From: Geothrix sp.
GTDB lineage: Bacteria; Acidobacteriota; Holophagae; Holophagales; Holophagaceae
Reading direction: 5' to 3'
Assembly (NCBI RefSeq): GCF_020622065.1
Contig: NZ_JAHRYQ010000001.1
Coordinates: forward strand, 1,302,001 to 1,366,000
Length of the DNA: 64,000 nt
A program made the translations under genes and the position numbers. Under the pieces are notes generated by a model that saw only the letters and a list, made by a program, of their open reading frames with translations, made no database searches and was not told where the DNA came from. Below, one piece after another: positions 49,510 through 57,032 of this stretch. Position 1 is the stretch's first letter; each line of letters opens with the position of its first letter.

Positions 49510-50388
49510 TTATTTCCCCGCCTTCCACTCCGTCCGCTCTTTCTCGAGGTTTTCAGTGTATTCCTTGGGCGCCTTGCCCTTGGAGAGACTGATGGCCTTT
49601 TCGAGTTGGGCGAGGGCCTCGGGCATCCGCTTGGCATCCTTGTAGATCCGGGCGGCGGTTTCGTGATTCCAGAAGCTGTCCCCGGCCTTGAGGCTCTTCT
49701 CGATCCAAAGGAGTGCCTTCTGGGGTTCGATGCCTTGGGCCTGGCAGTAGGCGGCGGCCTGATACCAGGGCACCCAGTCGGTCTCGGGGGCCTTCTTCAG
49801 GGTGCTCTCCAAGTGGGCCCAGTAGATCGCCTTGGTATCGAAGGCCACCGGGAAGCTCACGCGCAACTTCTCCCAGCCCAGCTCGACCGTGGCGTCCCCG
49901 GTTCCGGTGGGGATCACCCGGTAGTCCAGGTATTCGAGAAAGGGTCCGGCCTGGGGCGTGGCCTCCCAGCGCACCAGATCCTCCTCGGCCTTGTACTCGT
50001 AGGCCCCCCACTGCTTGGCCTTCTTGTTGAGGATGAGCGTCCACGCCTTCTCGCCAGGAACGACGAAGAAGCCATACGAGCCCGCGGGCACCTCCTTGCC
50101 CGCCACCTTGGCGGCATGGCTGAAGGTGATCACGGTGGCGTTGTTGGCACCGGCCCGCCACACCTGCCCGAAGGGCACCAGGTCGCCCCAGACCTTGCGG
50201 CCCTTCACGGCAGGGCGGGCGAAGGCAAGGTCGATCTTGCTGATGCCGATCTCCTGCGACACCGTGCAGGCGGGGCTCACCCGCAGGGGCGTCAGGCGCA
50301 CGGGCGCGGGCTTGTCCTGGGCGGCCTGGGCGGCGAGGGGGAGGGCGACCGCGGCTGCGAGAAGGGCAGGGAGAAACAGGCTGCGCAT
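49510..50388 (-). CDS. DUF2911 exported protein with TPR tail
   Basis: The 292-residue protein has a signal peptide (MRSLFLPALLAAAVALPLAAQ). A DUF2911 domain follows: DLAFARPAVKGRKVWGDLVP, WRAGANNATVITFSH, VPAGSYGFFVVPGEKAWTLI. The C-terminal 80 residues form TPR-like helices. The ATG at 50388 follows GGAGA. DUF2911 proteins are common exported proteins of unknown function in Bacteroidota and Acidobacteriota. It ends the minus-strand run starting with the GNAT gene. Confidence 0.87.
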   Translation of the reverse strand: MRSLFLPALLAAAVALPLAAQAAQDKPAPVRLTPLRVSPACTVSQEIGISKIDLAFARPAVKGRKVWGDLVPFGQVWRAGANNATVITFSHAAKVAGKEVPAGSYGFFVVPGEKAWTLILNKKAKQWGAYEYKAEEDLVRWEATPQAGPFLEYLDYRVIPTGTGDATVELGWEKLRVSFPVAFDTKAIYWAHLESTLKKAPETDWVPWYQAAAYCQAQGIEPQKALLWIEKSLKAGDSFWNHETAARIYKDAKRMPEALAQLEKAISLSKGKAPKEYTENLEKERTEWKAGK

Positions 50389-50435
50389 GGGGATCTCCGG
50401 GGTGGGCATCCAGCTTACCGGGTTCCGCAGGAGCC

Positions 50436-52361
50436 TCAGCGCGGTTCTTCGGCGAGGGGCTGGGCCTTGGTGGGGGCTTTCGGCGGCGCACCCAGGAAAC
50501 GACCTGGATGGCGATTGAAGGCTTTGAGGATGCCGATCCCCAGGCGGCGCCCTGCGCGTCCGCTCAGGTCGCGGGCGCGCAGGGCGGTCCAGAGGGCGAG
50601 GGCGAAGGAGAAGGCGAAGTTCATGACCCCGATGAGGGCGATGCCCAGCAGGCCCCAGAGCACCTCGCGCCAGGCCAAGGTGCCCTCCAGCCAGAGGCTG
50701 GCTGAAGCCAGGGCCAGGGAGGCCGCCTGGAGGGTGACATGGCGGACCTCCAGGTGGATGCCTGCGAAGGCGAAGGCCATGGGCACGAAGACCAGCAGGA
50801 TGCCGAGGGCCGAATAGCCGGCGAAGCCCGCCAGATGCCGATGGATGAACCGGCCCAGGGCGGCGGCGCCCGCCTGCCCGAGCCAGCCCTGGAGGCGGTG
50901 GTTCTGGGCCAGGGCCTCGGGCAGGCAGCGATAGGCGCTCCAGTTGGCGGTCCAACCTGCGGCCAGGCTGGAGAGCCAGAGCAGCACGCCGGTCATGGCC
51001 GCGTAGACCAGGGTCCAGCCGTGGAAGGGGTGCGTGCCATGCAAGCCGTGCAGGGCGGATTCGGTTCCCAGGGGGCCATGGCCCGTGGCCCAGGCCCAGA
51101 GGGCGACGATGCCCAGGGCCGCGGGGATCGTCGCCAGCACATTGCCCAGGGTGGCGATGACCTGGGTGCGCGTGATGGCCGCCACGAGTTCGATCTCGCG
51201 GGCCTGGTCGTCCCCTTCTTCCAGCGCCCGGGCCAGGGCGGCGGCGGTCATGGCGGGCTGCTTGGAGGCCAGGCTGAAGCCCATCAGCTGCATGGTACAG
51301 AAGCTGATGGCGTAATTGGCGGAGAGGGCGAGGCCCGTGAGCAGGGGCGCCAAAGGCAGGGCGGTGAAGGCCGCCTTGAGCAGGGCCGTGACCGAGGTGA
51401 GCAGGCCGCCCCCGGCGGCGGAACGGCCCATGGCCCACCACTCTGCCCGGTCCCGGGCGATGTAGTGCTCACCGGTCTCGCCGGTGTGCTCCACGACCTT
51501 GCGGGCCAGGCGCTTGACCACCGTGCGCAGCAGGAACCGCAGGCCGTGCTGGGAGGCGCTCCCCCGCACCAGCTCGGCGGCGAGGGCGGTGCCGTCCCCC
51601 CGGGCCCCGGCGAAGTCGAGCAGCTGGCCGATGCGCGCCAGCTGAGCCTCCAGCAGCTCGAGCCGGAACACCAGGTCCGTGGAGACGCCCCGGGCTTCGA
51701 GACTCGCATGGGCCCGGGCCAGGGTGGCCACGCAGGCCGCGCGGCAAGCCTCCCAGGCCGCGTGGGCCGAGGCGTCCACGGGATGGTCCGCAGCTTCCTG
51801 GACGGCCCGGGTGAGGTGGAAGAAGGGTGAATCCGCGTCGCTGCCCTCGGGGCTCAGCGCCAGCAGATCGCGCGACAGGCCCACGGCGGCGGCCCGGTGG
51901 GACAGCAGGCAGGCGGCGTGGACCCAGGTCTCCTGCGGCGGAGCCAGGATGTCGCCCCAAGCGGCCCGGAGATCTCCAGGCAGGGCCTCGATCCAGGCGG
52001 CGTCGGCCTCCTTCAGGTTCAGCCGGTCCAGCAGGGCGTAGAGATCCCCTTCGGGATCCAGACGGGGGATGAGATGGTCCGCCAGCCGCAGGAAGCCTTC
52101 GCCCATCAGGGTCGTGCGGTCCGGCAGGCCCGTCTCGGCCAGCAGGCGGATGGCCGAGGCATGATTCCAGGCCTCGGCCAGGGGACCCGTGAGCCCGCGT
52201 TCGGCCAGGGCGCCGAGAAGGTACCGCAGCTGGGCAGTGCGGTGGGGTTCGCCTCCTGCAGGGGCCTCCGGTGAGGCCGCCAGCAGCCAACGGAGCAGAG
52301 GTTCCGGCCTCGGCGAGCCACCGAGCAGCACATCATCCAGCCTGAGGTCGGGCAGGGGCAT
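50436..52361 (-). CDS. Gcr/COG4389 family multispan protein (annotated as site-specific recombinase)
   Basis: The protein is about 641 residues. The first half is helical and soluble. The second half holds several membrane helices (for example AITRTQVIATLGNVLATIPA, GWTLVYAAMTGVLLWLSSLA and ALGILLVFVPMAFAFAG). It matches the family named after Neisseria Gcr, said to affect pilin gene conversion. The many membrane helices make a direct recombinase role doubtful. The ATG at 52361 with an AGGA site is used; a GTG at 52394 is also open. Confidence 0.8.
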   Translation of the reverse strand: MPLPDLRLDDVLLGGSPRPEPLLRWLLAASPEAPAGGEPHRTAQLRYLLGALAERGLTGPLAEAWNHASAIRLLAETGLPDRTTLMGEGFLRLADHLIPRLDPEGDLYALLDRLNLKEADAAWIEALPGDLRAAWGDILAPPQETWVHAACLLSHRAAAVGLSRDLLALSPEGSDADSPFFHLTRAVQEAADHPVDASAHAAWEACRAACVATLARAHASLEARGVSTDLVFRLELLEAQLARIGQLLDFAGARGDGTALAAELVRGSASQHGLRFLLRTVVKRLARKVVEHTGETGEHYIARDRAEWWAMGRSAAGGGLLTSVTALLKAAFTALPLAPLLTGLALSANYAISFCTMQLMGFSLASKQPAMTAAALARALEEGDDQAREIELVAAITRTQVIATLGNVLATIPAALGIVALWAWATGHGPLGTESALHGLHGTHPFHGWTLVYAAMTGVLLWLSSLAAGWTANWSAYRCLPEALAQNHRLQGWLGQAGAAALGRFIHRHLAGFAGYSALGILLVFVPMAFAFAGIHLEVRHVTLQAASLALASASLWLEGTLAWREVLWGLLGIALIGVMNFAFSFALALWTALRARDLSGRAGRRLGIGILKAFNRHPGRFLGAPPKAPTKAQPLAEEPR

Positions 52362-52398
52362 CGGCAATCCTGGTGGCGTTCCCCAGAGTGCCACAAGC

Positions 52399-52902
52399 CT
52401 AGAGCTTGAACCTCGATCGATGGGATGAGTCCCGGCTAGTCCGACTGAGGAACTGCTGCACCGCCTGGGGATCCACGGTGGCCGGCAGGCCCGACCAAGG
52501 CTGGGAGGGTTTCAGCATGACCAGCATGTCCTCGGGGCAACCCACCTGCTCGTAGAGCTGCTCCACGCGGCGCGCCAGCTGCGCGGCGGTGGTTTCCGCG
52601 GACAGGGCGTCGCGCAGGAGGGCTTCCCGCCAGCGATCCTGGGCCTGGGACCAGCGGGTGCTGCCGGGCCGGGGCGTCTTGCCCACCGCCTCGGCGCAGG
52701 CGGCCCAGAGGTGGGCTTCAAAAGTGCTGAGATCCTCGCCCCGGAGGGCCCGCAGGCGTGCCACGGCAGGCCCTTCCCCGGGGACCCAGCCCTGGATCTC
52801 GGCGGCGCCGAGGAAGCCGAAATCATGGCCCGTGACGATGTCATCCCAGGTGGGGGACCCGTGGATGATCCGGAAGGCCTCGAAGGGCGTGGGGGTGCTC
52901 AT
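52399..52902 (-). CDS. Hypothetical protein (167 aa)
   Basis: The soluble protein begins MSTPTPFEAFRIIHGSPTWD, followed by DIVTGHDFGFLGAAEIQGWV. This looks a little like the start of DUF2247 immunity-type proteins, but the match is weak. The middle is helical and rich in Arg, Ala and Glu. It lies between the arginase-family gene (9 bp upstream) and the Gcr-family gene. No function is assigned. Confidence 0.6.
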   Translation of the reverse strand: MSTPTPFEAFRIIHGSPTWDDIVTGHDFGFLGAAEIQGWVPGEGPAVARLRALRGEDLSTFEAHLWAACAEAVGKTPRPGSTRWSQAQDRWREALLRDALSAETTAAQLARRVEQLYEQVGCPEDMLVMLKPSQPWSGLPATVDPQAVQQFLSRTSRDSSHRSRFKL

Positions 52903-52911
52903 GCAAGCTCC

Positions 52912-53850
52912 TCAGACCAGCAGATGAAGGGCGAGATGGACGGCGACCCGGGCGCTGGCCTCGGCGCCCTCCAGCGTGGGGGCCAGTTCCATGAGATCGG
53001 CGCCCACCCAGGGTTCGGGCCACTGCCGTGCGGCGTGGATCAGGCGCAGGGCTTCTTCCAGGCTCAGGCCACCGGGCACGGGCTCGGCCACGGCCGGCAC
53101 CAGCACCGGGTCCAGGGCATCCAGGTCCAGGCTCAGGTAGGCGGGACCCCGGCCCACGGCGGCCAGGTCCTCTTCCAGCTGGGGCGCCAACCGCGGATCA
53201 CGCAGATCCCCGGGCGTCCACATGCGCACGCCGGCCGCCTGGAGGAAGGCCAGCTCGTCGTCATCGAAGCGCGGCGCCCGCAGGCCCGCCTGCACCACGC
53301 GGGTCGGGTCGACCAGGCCTTCCTCCAGGGCCTGGCGGAGCCAGGCGCCGTGGTGGATGTCCGTGCCCCAGGCGGCCCCATCGGCCGCGTCCGGGTGGGC
53401 GTCCAGATGCAGCAGGCCGAGAGGGCCGTGCTGGCGGGCCAAGGCCCGCAGGGCGCCGAGGGTGAGGGCGTGGTCGCCGCCCAGCATCAGCGTGCGGCAA
53501 CCGGTCATGGCCCAGGCGCCCACCGTGGCCTGCACGGTTTCGAGGGCCCCCGCCAGGGAGAAGGGCAGGGTGGGGATGTTGCCGCCGTCCAGCCAGCCCC
53601 GGGCGGCCGCGGGGCCGAGGGCGGGGCGGGCTTCCCGGAGCCGCCCGGGCATCGGGTGGGAACCCATGCCCATGGCGGCCGCACGCATCGCCCAGGGCCC
53701 CAGGCGGGCCCCGGGGCGGTTGATGACGCCCGCATCGCAGGGCGCGCCGAGCACCACGCCGGTGGCGGGTCGGGGATCGAGGCAGAGGGGCAGGCCGAAG
53801 AACGGCGTGAGGCCGGTGCGGAGGCCCTGGAGGAGAAGGTCAGCGGACAT
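52912..53850 (-). CDS. Arginase/agmatinase family ureohydrolase
   Basis: The 312-residue enzyme has the manganese-site motifs LMLGGDHALTLG, LLHLDAHPDAADG and LSLDLDALDPVLVPAV. Substrates in this family include agmatine, arginine, formiminoglutamate and guanidinobutyrate; the sequence does not decide between them. The ATG at 53850 has GGAG upstream. It overlaps the end of the acyltransferase gene by 11 bp. Confidence 0.88.
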   Translation of the reverse strand: MSADLLLQGLRTGLTPFFGLPLCLDPRPATGVVLGAPCDAGVINRPGARLGPWAMRAAAMGMGSHPMPGRLREARPALGPAAARGWLDGGNIPTLPFSLAGALETVQATVGAWAMTGCRTLMLGGDHALTLGALRALARQHGPLGLLHLDAHPDAADGAAWGTDIHHGAWLRQALEEGLVDPTRVVQAGLRAPRFDDDELAFLQAAGVRMWTPGDLRDPRLAPQLEEDLAAVGRGPAYLSLDLDALDPVLVPAVAEPVPGGLSLEEALRLIHAARQWPEPWVGADLMELAPTLEGAEASARVAVHLALHLLV

Positions 53851-54520
53851 CGGGGCTCCGGGGGGAGAGGGCCGCTCGAAAGGCGGCGAGCCACTGGGCT
53901 GCATCCGGAAAGTCTTCCGGATGCAGCGGGGCCTCGGCCGTCACGGTGAGAGGGGTGCGGGCGGCGAACAGCGTGCGGAGGTGCGGGAGCAGGGTCTCGT
54001 CGCCGGTCCAGGGGTAGTGGGGCGCGGGACTGCTGAGGCGGATGGGCTGGGCGGGCAGCCCCAGCTCGTAGGCGGCCCGCAGCCCGCCCTCGTAGAAGGG
54101 AGCCAGGCGTTCGCCGCGGGTGGTGGTGCCCTCGGGGAAGAGGAGCATGTCCCGGCCGCTCTGGAGCGAGGTGGTGAAGCTGGCCAGGGCCGCCGCGCGG
54201 CTGGTGGCATCCTCCCGGTCCACGAAGTGGATGCCGGACTTCCGGGCCCATCGCCCGATGAGCGGATAGCCTGTGACTTCGCCCTTGGCGATGGTGCCCA
54301 TGGGGCGGAGGCTCATGAGCACCACGGGATCGACCCAGCTGAGGTGGTTGGCCACCCAGAGGGGGATGTCCCGGCGGGGCTGCCCGGCAATCTCCAGATC
54401 CAGGCCCAGGGCCGGAAGGAGCCGCTGGGCCCAGCGGTGCATGCCGGGCTGGGGCTCCGTGCCGACCGCCAGCCGGGGCAGCAGGGCGAAGGTGGGCCAG
54501 AGGACGCCGGCCCAGCTCAC
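53840..54520 (-). CDS. PlsC-type lysophospholipid acyltransferase
   Basis: The 226-residue protein has the acyltransferase HX4D motif in VANHLSWVDP, the FPEGTTTRGERLAPF block and a hydrophobic N terminus. It probably acylates a lysophosphatidate or an ornithine or amino-acid lipid. The GTG at 54520 shares a base with the stop of the GNAT gene, marking coupling. A GNAT-like gene plus PlsC is the usual pair for ornithine-lipid synthesis, but this GNAT does not clearly look like OlsB. Confidence 0.85.
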   Translation of the reverse strand: MSWAGVLWPTFALLPRLAVGTEPQPGMHRWAQRLLPALGLDLEIAGQPRRDIPLWVANHLSWVDPVVLMSLRPMGTIAKGEVTGYPLIGRWARKSGIHFVDREDATSRAAALASFTTSLQSGRDMLLFPEGTTTRGERLAPFYEGGLRAAYELGLPAQPIRLSSPAPHYPWTGDETLLPHLRTLFAARTPLTVTAEAPLHPEDFPDAAQWLAAFRAALSPRSPDVR

Positions 54521-55056
54521 TAGCTCACCAGCTTGAGGCGGGTGTAGCGGGCCCGGACGCGCTCCAGGTCGTCGCGCGTGATGGCGGACCAGAGGCGCGT
54601 GTCGCCGGGGGCGTAGAAGTCCTTCACCTCGGCCACCACCCGGGCGCCCAGGGCGTTGTGGACGCTGCGGGCGTCGGCGTTGCCGGGCTCCACCAGGAAG
54701 CGGCACTCGTCCACATTCTCCTGCAGCAGCTTGGAGACCATGGCGCGGATGAGCAGGTAGTTCACCCGCCCCTTCTGGTAATCGGGGTGGACCGCCAGGG
54801 TGGCGCAGTAGGCGGTGGTGCCCTTCACGAAGTTCAGGACATAGCCCACGGGCCGGTCGCCGTCGAGGGCGAGGAAGCACCAGTCGCCGTAGAGCTCGGT
54901 GCAGAGGCGCAGATAGTGGGGGCAGAGTTCGCCAGCGCCGTCTCCGGACCAGATCTCCGCTTCGAGGCGGCGGAGGTGGGCGTAGTCCGAGCTGGACAGC
55001 GGCCGCACCGCGTAGCGGGCTCCCTCTGGATGGGGGGCGAGGGTCTCGATGGTCAT
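54520..55056 (-). CDS. GNAT-family N-acetyltransferase
   Basis: The 178-residue protein has a GNAT core: GYVLNFVKGTTAYCATLAVH, then PDYQKGRVNYLLIRAMV, then FLVEPGNADARSVHNALGAR. The PEGNADARSVHN-type block resembles amino-acid N-acetyltransferases such as ectoine-type EctA. The ATG at 55056 follows GGAGG. A promoter-like TTGTAA-N16-TATTTG lies upstream. It leads the six-gene minus-strand run. Confidence 0.86.
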   Translation of the reverse strand: MTIETLAPHPEGARYAVRPLSSSDYAHLRRLEAEIWSGDGAGELCPHYLRLCTELYGDWCFLALDGDRPVGYVLNFVKGTTAYCATLAVHPDYQKGRVNYLLIRAMVSKLLQENVDECRFLVEPGNADARSVHNALGARVVAEVKDFYAPGDTRLWSAITRDDLERVRARYTRLKLVS

Positions 55057-55131
55057 GCCGTACCTCCCTGGTGTTGGAACCAGGATCGGAGGCGGGGATG
55101 ACAGTCCCGCGATGGTCGCGGCAATTCCGCG

Positions 55132-55159
55132 CAAATACCTTGATACCGGATAGTTACAA
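55132..55159 (-). promoter_or_regulatory. Candidate promoter for the GNAT-led operon
   Basis: On the minus strand TTGTAA (55154-55159) and TATTTG (55132-55137) are spaced by 16 bp. They lie about 75 bp upstream of the GNAT start, in the only AT-rich part of the 191-bp gap to the PiT gene. Confidence 0.5.
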
Positions 55160-55247
55160 GCCATCCGCGGATCGGGCCTATCAGTCTCGCAGAAGGATGA
55201 GGCGCGCTGGAAACGGGAGCGTCACTTCTGAGTGAACCAGCACCGGC

Positions 55248-56264
55248 TCAGAAGAAGGGCGCCACCAGCTTGAGGAAGCCCGCGGCGAGGAGGGCGCTGA
55301 TGGGGATGGTGAGCACCCAGGCCACCACGATGTTGCCGGCCACGCCCCAGCGCACCGCGCTGGCGTTCATGGAGGTGCCGACGCCCATGATGGCGCCGGT
55401 GATGCTGTGGGTGGTGCTGACCGGAATGCCGAAATGGGCGGTGGTGAAGAGCACCGCCGCGGCCGCGGTCTCGGCGGCGAACCCGTGGATGGGGCGCAGC
55501 TTCACGATCTTCGAGCCCATGGTCTTGATGATCTTCCAGCCGCCCGAGGCGGTGCCCAGGGCCATGAAGCTGGCACTGCCGATCTTCACCCAGAGGGGAA
55601 TGATCACCTTGGCCTTGGCATCCACGGGGAGATGGAACTTGTACGCGATGAGCGCGAGACAGATGATGCCCATGGCCTTCTGGGCGTCGTTCTGGCCGTG
55701 GGTGAAGGACATGGCCGCGGCGCTCACCAGCTGCGCCTTTCGGAAGACGACATTCACCTTGTGCCCGGAGAAATGACGGACGATCCACAGGATGATCAGG
55801 ATGAGCAGCATGCCCACGATGAAGCCCATGGCGGGGGAGATGATGATGAAGGCACCGATCTCCTCAAGCTTTTTGGTGTGGAGGGCCCCGAATCCTGCAT
55901 GGGCCACGACGGCTCCGGCCAGGCTACCGAGCAGGGTGTGGCTGGTGCTGGAGGGGATGCCGAACCACCAGGTGAGCAGATCCCAAGTGATGGCCGCCAT
56001 GAGGGCCGCCGCGATGACCGCCGGGACCACATGCTGGCTGTCGGCGATGCCCTTGGCGATGGTGGTGGCCACGGAAGTGCCCGCCAGGGCCCCGGCGAAA
56101 TTGAGGGTCGCGGACATGACGAGGGCGTACTTGGCGGGAAGCACACCGGTGCTCACCACGGTGGCGATGGAATTGGCGGTGTCGTGGAACCCGTTGATGT
56201 AATCGATGCCCCAAGCCAGAAGAACCAGGACCGCCAGGGACGGGATGAGGAACGCTTCGATCAT
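55248..56264 (-). CDS. pit: PiT-family low-affinity phosphate transporter
   Basis: The 338-residue membrane protein has the PiT repeats: the first GWGIDYINGFHDTANSIATVV motif and the second SFTHGQNDAQKAMGI motif. About ten helices are visible. It imports phosphate as a metal complex using the proton or sodium gradient. It follows the DUF47 gene by 7 bp, the usual pairing. Confidence 0.94.
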   Translation of the reverse strand: MIEAFLIPSLAVLVLLAWGIDYINGFHDTANSIATVVSTGVLPAKYALVMSATLNFAGALAGTSVATTIAKGIADSQHVVPAVIAAALMAAITWDLLTWWFGIPSSTSHTLLGSLAGAVVAHAGFGALHTKKLEEIGAFIIISPAMGFIVGMLLILIILWIVRHFSGHKVNVVFRKAQLVSAAAMSFTHGQNDAQKAMGIICLALIAYKFHLPVDAKAKVIIPLWVKIGSASFMALGTASGGWKIIKTMGSKIVKLRPIHGFAAETAAAAVLFTTAHFGIPVSTTHSITGAIMGVGTSMNASAVRWGVAGNIVVAWVLTIPISALLAAGFLKLVAPFF

Positions 56265-56271
56265 CGAAGCC

Positions 56272-56919
56272 TCAGGCGTTCTTCATGACGGTGGAGCCGA
56301 TCACCTTGGCCACCAGCTCGATCCGGTCGGTGGCGTCCTCGATCTTCTCGAGCATTTCCTTCCACTTCACCACTTCAATGGGGTCTTTCGGATTGTCGAA
56401 GATCTGGGCGAGACCGGCGTGGTAGATGGAGTCGGCCTTGTTCTCCAGGGCGTGCACCCGGCGGATGCGGTCCCCGATTTCCTTCTGGTTGGACATGTTG
56501 CGGAGGGAGCGCGTGAGGTGGAGGATCTCGCCGGCGCCCTCCACGATGATGGAGCTGATCTCCGTGACCGCGGGCATCACCTGGCTGATGCGGTAGAGGA
56601 TCAGGCGTTCGCAGACGGAATGGATGCGGTCGATCACATCATCGATGGCGTGGGCGAGGGTCAGGATGTCCTCGCGATCGATGGGGGTGACGAAGGTGTG
56701 GTTCAGGCGGTCGATGATCTCGTGGGTGATGTCGTCGCCGGTGTGCTCCAGGTCCTTCATCTGCCTGCGCAGCTCCGCAAACCGCGCCGGATCGGCGCTG
56801 CGGATCTCCCGGTCGAAGAGCTGGGCGGCTTGGTAGACATTCCCGGAGGCCGATTCCAGGAGATCGAAAAAGACCATTTCCCTGGGTTTGAGCCAGCGCA
56901 TCACGGCATTCAAGGACAT
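56272..56919 (-). CDS. DUF47/PhoU-like regulator of the PiT transporter
   Basis: The 215-residue all-helical protein is of the DUF47 (PhoU-divergent) family: FFDLLESASGNVYQAAQLFD, DLEHTGDDITHEIIDRLNHTF and DREDILTLAHAIDDVIDRI with the metal-binding E/DxxxD pattern. It is the usual partner and regulator of PiT. The ATG at 56919 has GGGAG upstream. A possible Pho box lies in its promoter. Confidence 0.92.
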   Translation of the reverse strand: MSLNAVMRWLKPREMVFFDLLESASGNVYQAAQLFDREIRSADPARFAELRRQMKDLEHTGDDITHEIIDRLNHTFVTPIDREDILTLAHAIDDVIDRIHSVCERLILYRISQVMPAVTEISSIIVEGAGEILHLTRSLRNMSNQKEIGDRIRRVHALENKADSIYHAGLAQIFDNPKDPIEVVKWKEMLEKIEDATDRIELVAKVIGSTVMKNA

Positions 56920-56963
56920 GACAACTCCCACAGATCCGTTTTCCACTGTACCGGCTCCAGAGG

Positions 56964-56980
56964 TGTAAACGGAGCGTAAA
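56964..56980 (-). promoter_or_regulatory. Candidate Pho box (TTTAC direct repeat, 11-bp period)
   Basis: Read on the minus strand this is TTTACG-CTCCG-TTTACA: two near-identical hexamers with 11-bp period, as PhoB/PhoP sites have. A TACAGT -10-like box follows toward the DUF47 start. The site lies between the DUF47-pit operon and phoR, so it could act on either. Confidence 0.5.
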
Positions 56981-57032
56981 TTGGCGGCGGGGCGATGGGT
57001 GGGGCCGCGGGGAAGGTGTATGGTCTGAGGGC

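Noticed and set aside
50436-52361. Site-specific recombinase as a sign of a mobile element
   Set aside because: The protein is a multispan membrane family member, and no attachment sites, tRNA or repeats flank it.
55225-55254. CTTCTGAG...CTCAGAAG stem-loop at the end of the PiT gene
   Set aside because: The loop is 14 nt and no T run follows on the minus strand, so it is a poor terminator.
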